Source: Lactarius indigo (Eukaryota > Basidiomycota > Agaricomycetes > Russulales > Russulaceae). Taken from it: a stretch of 64,000 nucleotides of DNA. Made by a program: the position numbers and the translations under genes. Under the pieces are notes generated by a model. That model saw only the letters and a list, made by a program, of their open reading frames with translations. It made no database searches and was not told the origin of the DNA. Positions within the stretch are counted from its first letter, which is position 1; each line of letters starts with the position of its first letter. Positions 1-12,112 of this stretch are shown here, piece by piece. The stretch lies in NCBI GenBank assembly GCA_025766275.1, contig JAFKAC010000025.1, forward strand, positions 620,001-684,000, in the 5' to 3' direction.

Positions 1-438
1 CTCACGTAGAATCATACGATGTCGCTTTACACCAGCTCTGCAAGCGGGTCGTGAGTAGTGCCATCGCATGTAAGAGCTAAAGACGCACATTCCGAGACCC
101 TTTCCGCCCTTTCCGCGCCCAGACATGATGTTAGCTAATCCTAGTGAGCATGTTTGGTCATGTTAAAAGGCTCTCTGTCTCGGTGATGGCCGGATTGTGA
201 CTCGAGTCAAGCCATGCAAAGTCTGAGGGTCTGGACACAAGCAAGGTGATGGCAAGGCAAGCAAAATGAAGAGCCACATAAGACCAAATACGCCTTCCTA
301 AATATATGCGGTGGGGCATTATGTAAGGAGGTAACGTCATTGGGAGATATCAGGGGTTGGACAGCGCCGGGCCGGAAGGGCAGTTCACCATCCAACGCGA
401 CCACGACCTGAGGGGCCTCGTTCCCGCGCGCTACATTC
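1..438. other. upstream flank, no gene seen
   Basis: No convincing exon. Short open frames on the minus strand lack splice structure or recognisable motifs. It probably holds the promoter and 5' UTR of the gene starting at 439. Confidence 0.5.
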
Positions 439-2642
439 ATGCGTTCTCTTTATCTCCACGTTTCTGCCCTCAACGAGGATGAATACGCCCTCTTCACATC
501 CTCCTTTACTGACCTACTCGCTTTTGACACCCCGCTAACAACCGACGCCGATTTCGAGAAGCAGAAAGTTTCCATTCGTGAAGCCCGTGCCTGGCTTCGC
601 GGCCGCTACGCCGACCTTCCCGTGTCCGACCTCGACCAAGTGCGCATTTTTTTGTTTCCGTGTCGACCTGCTCACAGAGTCCTCAACAATCACCCCCTAG
701 ATTTTACGGTTTTTCGCTCCAAACCCTGGGCAAGATCCGGTGCTCACACGAGGGCAGTTTTTTGCCATCCTACGCCTTGTGTTGCATGTTCGCGGCGGTG
801 CTGAGCTCGACAGAAATCTTGTATTTAAGCAAGGTTCGTGTTTCCTCTTGAACCCCTGTCTTTCATTGCGTGTGAGAACGCTACACATCGTTGGATGAAA
901 AGTCCGGAGGCACCTTGCGCGCCATTGAAGTAGCAACTAGCGCCCATTGAATATTCAGGGCTCTCATGCTACCGCCGGCCTGCTCAGTGTGAACAGGTTG
1001 GCTGAGAGCCATCGACTGTGTCGTGCGGAACGATGTCGGTGCCTCCTCGGTATTCTTGTGTGGTCCAAGTGCGGCGCTCTTGGCAAAGCACATGTTTGGT
1101 GACCGCAGCATCTTGGCCCTCCATCCTATACTCTCATTTTTTGATAGCACCGCTTACTATTTTTCCGCAGTCTACTTGAATTCATCGCCTCATGAGCCTA
1201 CGTCTCCGTCACGCCCCGTCAATGACCGTCCTTCACGACCTTTTCCTGCTCCACCGCGACGACGCCAAATTTCAACAGGCAGTGTGTTCGACGCGCCAAC
1301 ATCAGACACAAATCCATTCTCCCCTGTGAATCAGGTTCACGACCACCCTCAGCCCCCCGTACACCCTGATCTTCGTGCAGGAACTGTCTCTTCACCCACT
1401 ATCGTTCCCGTAAAACCGCCACAGATATTGCCGGCGCCAACGACTCCACCCGCCCATCCCCATCATGCATCTAACCCTTTTGTCGCTCGCGCAGCCGCAG
1501 CTGCGGCGAGATCAAATCCCTCACCGGAGCGTAAACTACCTCCTCTCCCTCCGCGCAAGACTCCACCACTCCTTCCGCCACGCTCGACGACCCTCCTCAT
1601 TTCTACACCCATTTCCGTCCCTCCTTCCAAGCCACCCCCACCCCCGCCTCCTGCAAAGGTTCCCCATCGAACAACTCCTCTCATGCAGCAATCTCTCCAG
1701 GCCAGCAAGGCAGCTCAAGAAGCTAAGCGCCTTGAGGCTCAGCGCGAACAGGAGCGTGTTTTACAGGTTCTGAAAAGCTCTGCACGAAGCCTCAGTCCAC
1801 CTAAGCGCTCCGGCGTAGGTAGTATGAGTTCTCGCTCCTCAGTGGATGGTACGGGACCCTCGAAACCTTTGTTACCCCCCCGCCCACGCGTCAGCCCGCC
1901 TGCATCGGTCGCATCTGCACGCTCATTCGAGCAAGTGGCAGGGGCAACGCTCATCACTCGTGCAGCACTACGCCGGTCGCCCTCTCCTCTGCGGTCTCGT
2001 TCAGGGTCGCGGCCACGTACTGCCTCTCCCTCGCGGCCTACGACCGACCTCCCGCCTCCTGTACATCCCAATCGCAAGACCACTCAAGCAGACTACGCGT
2101 CTATCTCTGCCGCCGGCACTGGCGCCTCTTCGCCCTCTTCAGCGCGCTTTGGGCGGTCCAAGTCAGTTCACCACCCGTCGCCGCCACCCGTCCCACAACG
2201 GCGGCGACCTGACAGCGTCCAGTTGCTGCCGTCACCTAGCAACAACGGTCCATCTACTCCGTCTACCCCTCAGATGTCAACTCTCTCCCCAAAGCCGTCT
2301 ACCGCCCCGCCGACTTCGAGCCCGACATTCTCACGCCTCTCACGCCACCTGTCACTCTCGGCGCGCGAGCCTTTGTGGGACGACATGCGAGGCACGCTGT
2401 CAGCCGTGCGATACAAGGCAGAGGCGGGTATCAGCCGGCGTGGATGGGTTCCTGGGCTGGATAGGGAGGAACGGCTTATGGCGGAGAGGAGGGAGATTGA
2501 GGGCTTACGGAGTACCGCGAGTAGCGACGACGGGCTTGGAGTCGATGCCGAGTCACCAGCAGACGAAGAGCGGCGCCGTGGACCGCTAGAACGGGACGAG
2601 ATGAAGTGGCCTGCAGGCGATGGGTGGAGTCCGCTTGCCTAG
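439..2642 (+). CDS. Proline-rich protein with EH-like N-terminus
   Basis: Three exons: 439-639, 701-833 and 1171-2642, giving 601 aa; junction phases 0 and 1 agree. Residues 1-110 look like an EH/EF-hand-type module: the motif LPVSDLDQ is followed after splicing by ILRFFAP and LTRGQFFAILRLV, the usual helix-loop-helix layout of EH domains. Residues 115-520 are low-complexity, rich in Pro, Ser, Arg and Thr, with many PPLPPR and PPPPPP-type stretches that could bind SH3 or WW domains. The last 80 residues are charged (REPLWDDMRGTL, then a Glu/Arg-rich helix). By analogy EH proteins act in endocytosis and actin scaffolding; that role is inferred here. The second intron (337 bp) is unusually long for this genome and may hide a small exon. 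I do not recognise a named orthologue. Confidence 0.7.
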
Positions 2643-4322
2643 AGAGAGAGATCGGTTAGGTGGGTGGTTTGGGTCGACATTGACAAGAAGAGGATCTTAG
2701 TGTGTTTGATTACCTATTTGACGTGAATGTTTCCTGGTTTGTTTCTTCGATGCTCTCGTGTTATTTGCTCTACCTCGCGGTGCGACGTCGACACGCTATT
2801 ATTGAACGAGGATGATGGGAGGTAGTACTATCTAGCTTACACGCTCGTCCAGCGAGGTTCACACGCACACACCTTGCTATTATTGCATATTCAATAAAAA
2901 CTCGAGCTAACTTGGTGGTTGATGCCTTGTTTCTCTTGTGTGTCCGAGACAGCCTCCTCCACCAGTTTCAGGACCTCATGCATAAAGAAGGTATCGGAAA
3001 TGACAACACCCGATAGGGTATCCACCCTAGCACCTATCAACTATCTGAAATTAGCATTTTCTCTACCCTCCCTTCAGCATGCGTCTCGGATCAAGCTATG
3101 GCGTTATGCTCTCAGGGACATGAAACAACAAACAACTCCATCTTTCTTTCATAGATGAAAAAAAGACGCTGGTGATATTTCCCATTTTCTCACGTGCGTT
3201 ATTAGGCGAACGAAACGACCGACGTACGCGTCGACTATCCGACCCGCGGACAAGCGCCCCGAAGGCGCCTAACCTAATACACGCCACACAAAAAAAAGAC
3301 CTTTTACGAAAAAACCTTGTTAGCCAAGGTTGGGTGCCAGAATGTGTCGTATTTTTTTTCCCCCCCTACTAACCATGACGCGTCTGTTTATCGTACTGGC
3401 ACGCGATTGTCGCACGGAATGAAGTGACGCCCGCACGTACCAAAAGGCAGTAGCCCTGCACAGGCACGGTGTTTTTTTTTTTGCCATTACAGTTACAATT
3501 TACTATCAAGGAATTTCAAACACTCTGCACTACCTCAAGCTCAAGCTCAAGCTCTTCATATATATATATATTTTTTTCGCCACGTGTCCGCCACGTGCGT
3601 CTCCGAGTCCTCGCGTATTTTTTTGCCGACAGCTCGCAAGACAGTTCGTGCCAGGACACTGATCGTACTGTAGTCCGAAACTTGAACCTACCACTAATCG
3701 CTATTATGGCTTGCTAGTGCGCCAGAGGCAACCAACCCAACCCGTTTGAAATGTCTGCCATCATAACTGCAATAATCCTCCGCAGCAGCTGTCAATGACT
3801 TTTTTTTTTTTTTTTTGGCTTTGATCCCCGATAGCGATACGACGAGCCAACGTTGGGTGTTTTATTACACACGCTAATTGTATGTGTATACCTTGTAGGA
3901 AAAAAAAGGCACGATCTCACTCAAAAATGAACAGAAAAAAAAAGGGAAAGGGAAAAAAAGGAAAAGATTATTATTTGAACCCTTGATTTGGAGTCAATTG
4001 ATTATTGAGGCTGTGCGGGGCGGGCGCCTCCCAACAGTGCACGCGAAACCTAACCTACGGACTCTCGGAAGTTCTATTCCTTTACGTCTCGGGTCGGTAG
4101 GGAAGGGAAGGGGAGAGAGAGTTCGTGGGTGCTGTTGGCGGGGACCGGGCTCGGGTGCGCAGTGGGAGAAGTGTTTGTAGCGCATATAGCACACGCCGCA
4201 AGATGGATCAACTATCTCATCGGCGAGTTGTAGTACTCCCCCCCCCCACGCCAATTGAATTGTCATTAAGATAATAGTATGCGTGTTGGAAATTACCGAT
4301 GTGTGTTGCCTTGGAGTCCAAG

Positions 4323-4347
4323 GAGAGAGAGAGAGAGAGAGAGAGAG
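4323..4347. repeat. (GA)n microsatellite
   Basis: About 12 uninterrupted GA units. Confidence 0.95.
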
Positions 4348-4660
4348 TCCCGCATCATCATACCAATCATTCCAGGTTGAATTTCATAACTGCACCCGGT
4401 GCCCTCGACTGGGGCGTGGGGAATCCGAAGGCCGTCGTTTCGTTGCATGCGAGTCACTGGCAGAACTTTGTGAGAACTGAATCCCAAGTTGTGAACTCAT
4501 TTCACCACGCATATCTATTCTATTTCTATCAGATCGATGATATTTTCGTTGACGATGTCTTTTTCCTTCGGAACGATAGCGGAAAACCCATTCTCGCGTG
4601 GACTATGAAACAATTTGATCTCGGACTGTTTGAACCAAACGCGGAGTGGTCGACGCGACG

Positions 4661-4681
4661 GAGGAAGGAAGGAAGGAAGGG
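4661..4681. repeat. (GGAA)n microsatellite
   Basis: About five GGAA units. Confidence 0.9.
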
Positions 4682-6666
4682 ATGCCCACGTCCTCTACCT
4701 ACTGTACGTGCGCAAAGAAGGCCGCGACCGGTCGCACATCTCGTACTCATCTAACGTACCGGACAACCCCCCATTTTTTTTTGGTTTCCCAAAGAACAAG
4801 GAATTTGTCTTCTAGCTAGCACACTCATAAACTCTGTAATGCAGGACTGAATTCCGATGGAAATCACCGCTACTACTAGCTAACTCGCACTAAATTGACT
4901 CATCGTGACTGACGAACTTCTTCTCCGTGAATGACGAGCTCGACCTTTGCAAATGCGCGAAACGATCTTGTTGAATGTGTACTACTGTACTAAGGTTATA
5001 CAAGTATACACACTCCGCAGTGTCTTCAGTTCAGGGCACGTCGCCACCCGCCGCACTAGCGTAATTGAAAACTGCACTTACTGCATTCCTTTAGTCAACG
5101 CGGCAATTGACCCAACCCGCCGGCGACGAAGATGTCACACTTTAATTTTGACTTGCCTACATCCATAAAAGGTGAACGTTGTTCTCGAAGCGAAGCGATG
5201 ATACGGTAAGCGACGTGCGTGGGGGGGAGGGTGGTTTCAGCCCAGCACAATCTGTACCTACAATTGACTCAACTCGGATGGATTGTTCGATATGGCCGCT
5301 AATAACCGCTCGTTGGGAGAGAGGGGGTCGTCCTGACAGCGGGATGATGGTTCGCTCACACGACGGCTGATGCTCCCCCCCTTTGTTGAGTTTGAGCCTG
5401 AGATTTTTTTGCCCCGTTGGTCGATGGAACGTCGCACGGTATTATACCGTGATCCCAAATTTTTTCCATTCCTGCGATCCACGTGGGGGTTACGTCCCCC
5501 CCCCCCACGTCCGCTCTTCGGCATGCCGTGCCACCGTCGCTTGGCACCTGGCATGTCTTGCCTCCCCGTGTGAACAAAACAAAACATTTCATCTCTCACG
5601 CTATCGACGCCATCGAGGGTATGTATGGACCTGTCGCGACTCGGTGGAGAGCCCCGTCATCGGAGCCCGTGCGGTTGACGTTTCCGAGGCAGATATTCTA
5701 TACAGTGAGCCTGGTGTTCCATTGCAAGTCCAGTGCTATCACATTATCCTAGTGAATACGTACCTGGCATTATTCCATTAGTCGGGGATGGATGGGACAG
5801 TAATTATCGGCTCGGAATCTCGGATCACACACGTACAATAGCGATGCGTGCCGGTGTCTGCCAGTGTCTGTCTGTCTGTCTTGTCTATCTGTCTGCTATC
5901 CTTCGCGCGCACTTGTGTGACTGGTGGAGTTCGGAGAGAGAGGTTTCCATTGTGTCCCAGACCCGGGGTAGAGTCATATTAATCGTTCATGTACCCATAT
6001 TGTCACTAGCCTCTGAGGGTCTAATGTGGCCATATGACAAGTCTTTTGCCACCGCACCGACTTTGAACTTCAATGTTACCCAACAAAGTCTAGTACTCGG
6101 GACGTTCGGGATTGCCCAGTCCCATGACCGCAGCATTGACCCCTCGGGACACCCCGAGCGCCCCCCCAAAACGCCATCTCTTGTCTCCTCGATGTTCATT
6201 ATTTCTCCGTCATCCATCATCCATTCATTTTCTGACCGCTGATATTCGCCTTTCTGAGCCTATCCTTCACCACAATGTGCTTTGCATCTCGGCTCAAATA
6301 AGACCGATCAGCTACTTTATCAGGCCACTCACTTGGGTGCGTCTATTTCCCGATCAACGATAGCTCTGTCCACAAACACGGTGCCCACTACGCTAAATGA
6401 ATCGGGCTTTACCACATGACGGGTGCATCAGCTTAATTGACGCCACACCCACATTGATGGATGAGAACAAAAACAAAACCACATCTATCTAATAACGGCG
6501 TTCGATTGCAGCGATAGAGATGGGCGCAAGTGGGGGAGCTTTGGGATACAAACAAGTGTGCACAAATATGCTACAGTTGATAGGGGTGTTGTAAGGAACA
6601 ATAACAACGCAGAGCGATTGGGGGGAGGGGTTAGGGTGTTCGGATATCGAGCACGTGTGTTTGGAC

Positions 6667-8184
6667 TTAGGGGAATTCAGTAGCACCTGCTCCGGCATCG
6701 TCCAGTAGGTCCCACTCGTCCTCCTCGGGTATGTTACTCCGATTCTTGTGCGGTCCAGCTGTCCGCGGTCGCGTAGGGCGCGGTCGCGACGCAGGGGTAG
6801 CCTGGAGTAGTTGTCCAAAGTCAAGCTGGAAGCTGGGCGGTGTGGGCGGCAGGAGTAGTGGGTAAGTCTGGTGAGAGCGCCTGCGTTACAGTAATCAACG
6901 TCAGCATCAATTCGTCAGTAGGAGGAGAAGAAGCGGATCTACGGACCGGCCTAGGTCGGCGGAGCAGCAAACTGCCCAGAGGTTGGAAAGGACGTCTCCG
7001 GCTTGAGAAAGGGGGATCTCAACGGCCTGTGTGTGGGCAAGATAGCAGACATTGTATAGCAGCATCGCGTATGCGGTCGTGAAAGAGGAAGAGGGGTTCG
7101 GCGGCGACCGGGTTTCTATGTACGACTCTGACGGCGCTGGAACGAACGCCGCGGGGACGTCAGCAACTGGGGTTGGGGAGGACGCGGAGACGTGGAGACA
7201 GTGCTTTGACGTATACCTGTTTGAAAATCGAAAAAATCTGATGAACAAAAGACCGGTCATGGGTTGTCTACTCACTTTGCCCAACTACCGGACTCTGTCC
7301 CCTTGATTGAACGTATCCAAGGCTGTCCAACTCCAAGCTTCTCTCCCGTCCATGTTATCTCAAACGGCAACCGAATTCCGAGGTAGAATGTGAGAAGTCC
7401 AATGAAATGCAGGGTGTGTGTTATCACCGCGTTGATGTGGTCGGGAGGGTACCCTATCTCCAATGAGCGGGAAGAAAGACGTAAAAAAAAAAAAGAAAGT
7501 GACGAGTACGTCGGATGTCCCCAGGTACGGGTAGAACAAGGTCCCCAATCGTCCACTCGCCTTTGGTACCTGCCTTGCCACCGATTGGGGGACGGCCGCC
7601 AACTTCGACTATATTGAACACCTCCACGAGCTCAGAGACCAGACCGCTACGAGCACGGGAAATTGTTTCTGCGCGGGCGGACAGCTGGGAAGTCTCGCGG
7701 GCAATCAAAGAATCAAGTGGCGCGGGGGGAAGTAGTTTTGCCTGAGCGAGCGAGCGCCTCCGCGTCGCAAGGCTTTCGCGCAAGGCACGTAAACGCTGTT
7801 TGGCTTCCAGAGGGAATCAGGGAATGCAGGCGTGTAGCGGGAAAAAAAAAAGAAAACTCACCTTTGTCGTTGTCTCTCCGTAATTGTGTGAGTCCTTCGT
7901 TGAGTTCGTCGAGCTTTTCCTGGCTTGAGGTGAGGTCTGCGCGACGGATGCGAGACCCGCTTATGGTGTCGATCGCAGCCGTCACCTTGCGTACTTGCTC
8001 ATCGCGGTCGACGGCCGCGTGCTGAATTTGCAAGCGGAAGTCACGTAGGCTAGATAGATGAGAGGGGGCGTTGATTGAGCGGTCGAGCGAGCAATGAATG
8101 GCATCTCGACGAGACGTACTGTGTTCTGATACAGTTTTTACAATAAAAATGACGCTGCCTGGACTCGCAGTTTCGGCATTCCAT
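6667..8184 (-). CDS. ATG14: Autophagy protein Atg14 (PI3-kinase complex I subunit)
   Basis: Six exons read downwards: 8184-8120, 8049-7862, 7803-7510, 7453-7276, 7216-6947 and 6880-6667. They total 1209 nt (402 aa) with consistent phases. The N-terminus carries paired cysteines (MECRNCESRQ, then YCKNC), the zinc-binding-like motif typical of Atg14. A coiled coil follows (about residues 25-125, rich in Leu, Glu and Arg heptads). Next comes the BATS/Atg14-like region with INAVITHTLHFIGLL, YLGIRLPFEITW and AYAMLLYNVCYLA. The C-terminus ends in an acidic DEWDLLDD patch. Atg14 recruits the Vps34-Vps15-Vps30 lipid kinase to autophagosome formation sites. Its relative UVRAG/Vps38 shares the middle region; the N-terminal cysteine motif favours Atg14. 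It is divergent from the roadblock gene, with 125 bp between start codons. Confidence 0.85.
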
Positions 8185-8309
8185 CGCATAGTGAGGAGTG
8201 TACGAGTCAATCGTAGTGGCATGCTCAGCGACAGCGGCAGTGCTGAGCGTCACGTGCTTACTCAGCACTCCGGTCGCGGCTTTTGTCCCGTCGGTTTCAG
8301 TACTTGTTC
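8185..8309. promoter_or_regulatory. shared divergent promoter ATG14 / roadblock
   Basis: Only 125 bp separate the two opposing start codons (8184 minus, 8310 plus), so both promoters must overlap here. No clear TATA box is seen. Confidence 0.6.
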
Positions 8310-8875
8310 ATGGTAAGCTCTCAAGTGCTCTGAGGTGACGCCAACTGAAATCTCAAGACAGGCCTCGGCAGTCCCATCAACTAGCGCGACGTCTCTTGCA
8401 CTCTCGCAGACAGCACCCGCACCCACGTCAGCGGTCCCAGCACCGCCAGAGCTTGAGACCCTCTCCCTTCTCTCTTCTCATAGATCTGTGCTGGGATATC
8501 TCATACTTTCACGGGGTCAGCCCATCAGCATAATCAGACACTCGGGTGTAGTATTCGAGGGGGAGCACGGAAGGAAGTATGCTACCGCCATAGGAAAGAT
8601 GATTGAGGGTGTTCAGAGTGCGCTAGAGGAGGCTAGCGGCGAGGCAAATGAGGGTGTATGTTCTCTTTGCTCTCCGCCCCTGTGTTCCGCGCGGCTGCTA
8701 AAGCGCCGTTTAGGATGAAATTCGCTTCATGCGCATCCGGACCAAGCGCCACGAGATCATGATATCTCCAGGTGAGTCGATATCGCCTAGGCAGTGATCC
8801 TGCCCTTATATTGATATTGCGATCTCTATAGACAAACGCTATCTTCTTGCTGTACTACATGACCCCGCAACATGA
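8310..8875 (+). CDS. Dynein light chain, roadblock/LC7 type
   Basis: Four exons: 8310-8312 (ATG alone), 8362-8655, 8714-8771 and 8832-8875, giving 132 aa. The first exon is only the start codon, followed by a 49 bp intron. I chose this start because a GTAAGC donor abuts the ATG and an ACAG acceptor restores the frame; there is no other ATG in frame ahead of the domain. The roadblock fold is plain: SVLGYLILSRGQPI, IIRHSGVVFEGEHGRKYATA, then DEIRFMRIRTKRHEIMI and a terminal YLLAVLHDP. An Ala/Pro/Ser-rich N-terminal extension of about 35 residues precedes it. Roadblock chains dimerise and bind dynein intermediate chain, supporting cargo transport and nuclear migration in hyphae. The length is close to the family norm (about 100) plus the extension. 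Confidence 0.88.
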
Positions 8876-10733
8876 GGCTACCTCACGCTTCTGTTCTTGC
8901 AGTTTTGTCATATGATTGTATCCGCGTAATTATGTCACCGATTCGGGGGCCGTCCTTGACAACGCTACAAGAGACGGAAATTGCAGCAGCACGGCCTGGA
9001 CTTGGTGCGAATGGCCCGGGGGAAGCGTCTATCGTCGTTCTTCAATGCGACCCCAGTATGAGGCTGGTTGTCGCCACTCAGAAATTGCGTCCTCCTTTTG
9101 GATCCTGAGGGTTAGGATCTGATACCGGGTATTGGTGAACCGGGGCTCGTACACCTTAACTCTCAGCACCTTGTCCCGTGGTCTAAAAAATCTAGGTTGT
9201 CCCTTTTGGGTTCCTAGCTCAGTGGAGCGGCGAGCTGGTGCTGATCATAGCCCATCAGTCCTCCCGATCGGGTGTTGGGCGTCAAACAATCAGTGACCAA
9301 GGGGTGAGTTGCTACTTTGTCCCTTCCTCCCCTTTCCCCCCTTCTTCTTCCATCAGTAATTCGGCATGTTGTCACCGTTGCTACTAACTGCTACGGATGG
9401 GCCCATACGAGCCTGGTTTTTAGTGATGTGCCAGCGGTATCCGAAAACGGCCGAGGCGCTCCTTGTGAGATTCAATTTTGGAAAGAAGGTAGAGAGCTTC
9501 ACGAATGTGGAGAGCGCACATGCGCATATTTTAATTTAGGCATTCTCCCCATTCTGGAGTTGCAGATTCATCTCCGAGGTCCCGGTGCTTAGAAGGAAGT
9601 GCACGGAGAGTGGGTCCTGCGGTGACTGCCGGATTATGGTGGATTACGACTGTGTCATTACCTAGCAGGTTAGAGCGTATGAGCAGCGAAACATGCGTGT
9701 ACAAGGCGGCCATCATCGTATCTACTACTAGCACTGTATTTCTGGGTATCTATTGATGTGACCTTGGTTCCGTCACGTGTCACGACACTCAATCATCGGT
9801 TCCTGGACGGGAGAGATCTCCCATTGCTTTTTTTCTCTTTTTCTTTTTTTTTTTTCTTTCGAAACCTAAACCAAAAGCCTCAAATTTTTTCATCTGCCCC
9901 TCCCTGCCTCCCAAACAAGGAGCAAATCCCATTGTTACCCGGGCGCTGCAACATAGTTCCCAGCTGCAAGGCCGACCACTTACTACTACACGGTCGTGAA
10001 GGGCCGAGGAAAAACCCGCGCCGCTATGCTTCCAATAACTGCATGACCTTTGTTTGTTTGGTTCGCGTCTCACCTTCGCTCGCACGGTGCCAAGTTCCAG
10101 GTGCCAACTCGCCTGACACTTGCGAGCGATCGGCAACCCCAAAATGTATAAACCTGCCCAGCAAGTTTTCACCACCCGGAACCGCAAGAGGATCGTCGAG
10201 GAACCAATCATCGCTATTGCATCAAGTGAAGTTTTTCATCCCCCTCTAGTCGCAGAATATGTCTGCTGGCAGTCCCGTGGTCTCTGGGGACGGGGGGAAA
10301 ACCCAACCGCGGTCTGGTAACTCGGGCCCCTCGAATGCAGGAGGAAGGTTGGCAAGAGCCAAGGCTGCGTCAGGAAGGACGACACGGGACCAGGGAGGGA
10401 ACGATGACGCGGCGCCCAATCCGCATTCTTAAACTGGCATCTCGATTCACCACCCGCGTTTTGAATCTGGATCCGTACCTATGAACAGCTCTGGAATATG
10501 AGCAGGTGGAACAATTGATTCGATCCCCTTCAAGTAACTCACCTCGGTTGTGGCTACCAAGCACCCCCTCATCATGTCATCTTTATAGTCCCTCCCCTCT
10601 TAAGCTCCCTCCCTTTCTTCACTTCGCCCCACCCTCTCCCCCTACTTTAGCTCGCATCGTTCGGGTCGATCGTGCTCTTTCCTCACCCGTCGCATCACCT
10701 TACCACTTTACATTACCTCGTCTGGTGCACCTC
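8876..10733. other. intergenic, nothing recognised
   Basis: Contains a poly-T/C tract near 9830-9860 and CT-rich sequence at 10560-10640, which is probably the 5' region of the following transcription-factor gene. No spliced coding model could be supported. Confidence 0.5.
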
Positions 10734-12112
10734 ATGTCTTGCTCCCCTTCCATGTTCGAATCCTTCCCTGTCGCCATCGATGGTGCTGGCGAACTGCGTC
10801 GCGGTGTCGATACCCACCGCCGCCCACACATGACAGGTAGGACCACCTACCTACGCTCTGTGTGAACCACCGTTAATGTTAATTTTCTCAGGGCGTTCAG
10901 TCACTACCGCGGAGGACTTGGCGTCCGAGTTTAGTGACGATAGCCTAATCCACCAACCCTCCCCAGGCGCCCGCCTTCACTACTCACCCGCTCTCGACAC
11001 TTCCATTTCACCTACATTCTCCAATTTCTCACCGTCGACTTCTAGCGGTTATTCCATTCCGTCACCGGATTCAGTTAGCACTTCGTCGGACCCCGATGAT
11101 GCCTGGAACCTCATCCCTTACAACGTATCGTGGGGACATGAATACGAGGAATACCGTGCAGGGATTCTTCCAGGTCCGGAGGGAGACTGTATCTTCTTAC
11201 GCTCCCCTACACCCTTGCGCAACCAACGAGCCTCGGAGGCCTGCAAAAAATGTCGAGAGCGCAAGGCTAAGGTGTGTCCCCTCTACCCTTCTATCACTTC
11301 TCGTGATCACTCAAAGCCCCTTGCTTCTGTATTAGTGTACTGGAACTCGCCCTTCGTGTGCTCGTTGCGCTTCGCGTGACTACCATTGCGAATATGCGTC
11401 CGAGGCGTCCTCGGAGTCCACAAGCACGGCCAAAGCCCGTCGCTCACGACGCGAGACCCGGGAGCCAGCACACAGGGATGCGGTGGCACCATCCCCTCTG
11501 AACCACTCCATCAAAGCAGAGATACCCGATTTTCTCTCGCTCCATTACACCGATCACACGAGCTCGTACTGGGAGGGCTCCACTCCGAGCGACGACTGTT
11601 CGGTAGAGGAACCATGGCAATTCCACGGCGGCTTGCTCGCGGACACCAACGGGCAGCACCTTTTAGGACAACCGCCAATTGCTGCCCCTCATCCGGTCCG
11701 TCATTCAGACTGCAACCAGCTTGTGGCACCGCTGCCTACACATGGCAATGCGCAGGCACACACGCAAATTCGGCTCCCCATGCTGCCGCAATTTGACATG
11801 CCTCCTCAACACCTCGCGGAACACGAGGTGTACATGCACCCTGAGGTCAAATATGAGCCAAACGCGGCTTTCGGCCTTCATTCATACGATCCGTGAGTCT
11901 CGCACATGCGTTAGACGTGCCCCCTCAGGTACTAATTCATGACGCCAATCTTTAATAGCACCGTCTATCACGCGGGGCAGGACTACAGCACCTCTCTGCA
12001 TTCCTTGGGCGTCGATTATGACGCTGCAGGGTTTCCCGTGCATATCCCAGCAACCAAGTTGGGGTACAACGGGCACCCGCCTCAATATGTTCACTATTTG
12101 CAAAGTCCATGA
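10734..12112 (+). CDS. Zn(2)Cys(6) fungal transcription factor
   Basis: Four exons: 10734-10836, 10892-11271, 11336-11892 and 11959-12112, for 397 aa; all phases match. The binuclear zinc cluster spans an intron, with CKKCRERKAK before it and C-x6-C-x2-C-x6-C after it (TRPSCARCASRDYHC). This is the DNA-binding module of Gal4-type regulators, normally contacting CGG half-sites. The cluster lies near residues 150-180, not at the extreme N-terminus, after a Ser/Pro-rich stretch. A basic segment (KARRSRRETR) follows, then a Gln/His/Pro-rich tail. The fungal-specific middle homology region of larger Zn-cluster proteins is not evident. An upstream CT-rich tract suggests a pyrimidine-type promoter. 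Target genes cannot be inferred; neighbouring genes do not form a cluster. Confidence 0.85.

Larger units (their letters stand above)
2643..6666. other. gene-free 4 kb stretch with simple repeats
   Basis: I find no spliced gene on either strand. The stretch holds homopolymer runs (poly-T at about 3472 and 3800, poly-C at about 4240 and 5500), A-rich tracts at 3900-3965, a GA repeat and a GGAA repeat. All open frames are short, end at random and have no recognisable motif. It could contain untranslated regions, a non-coding RNA or decayed sequence. Confidence 0.5.
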
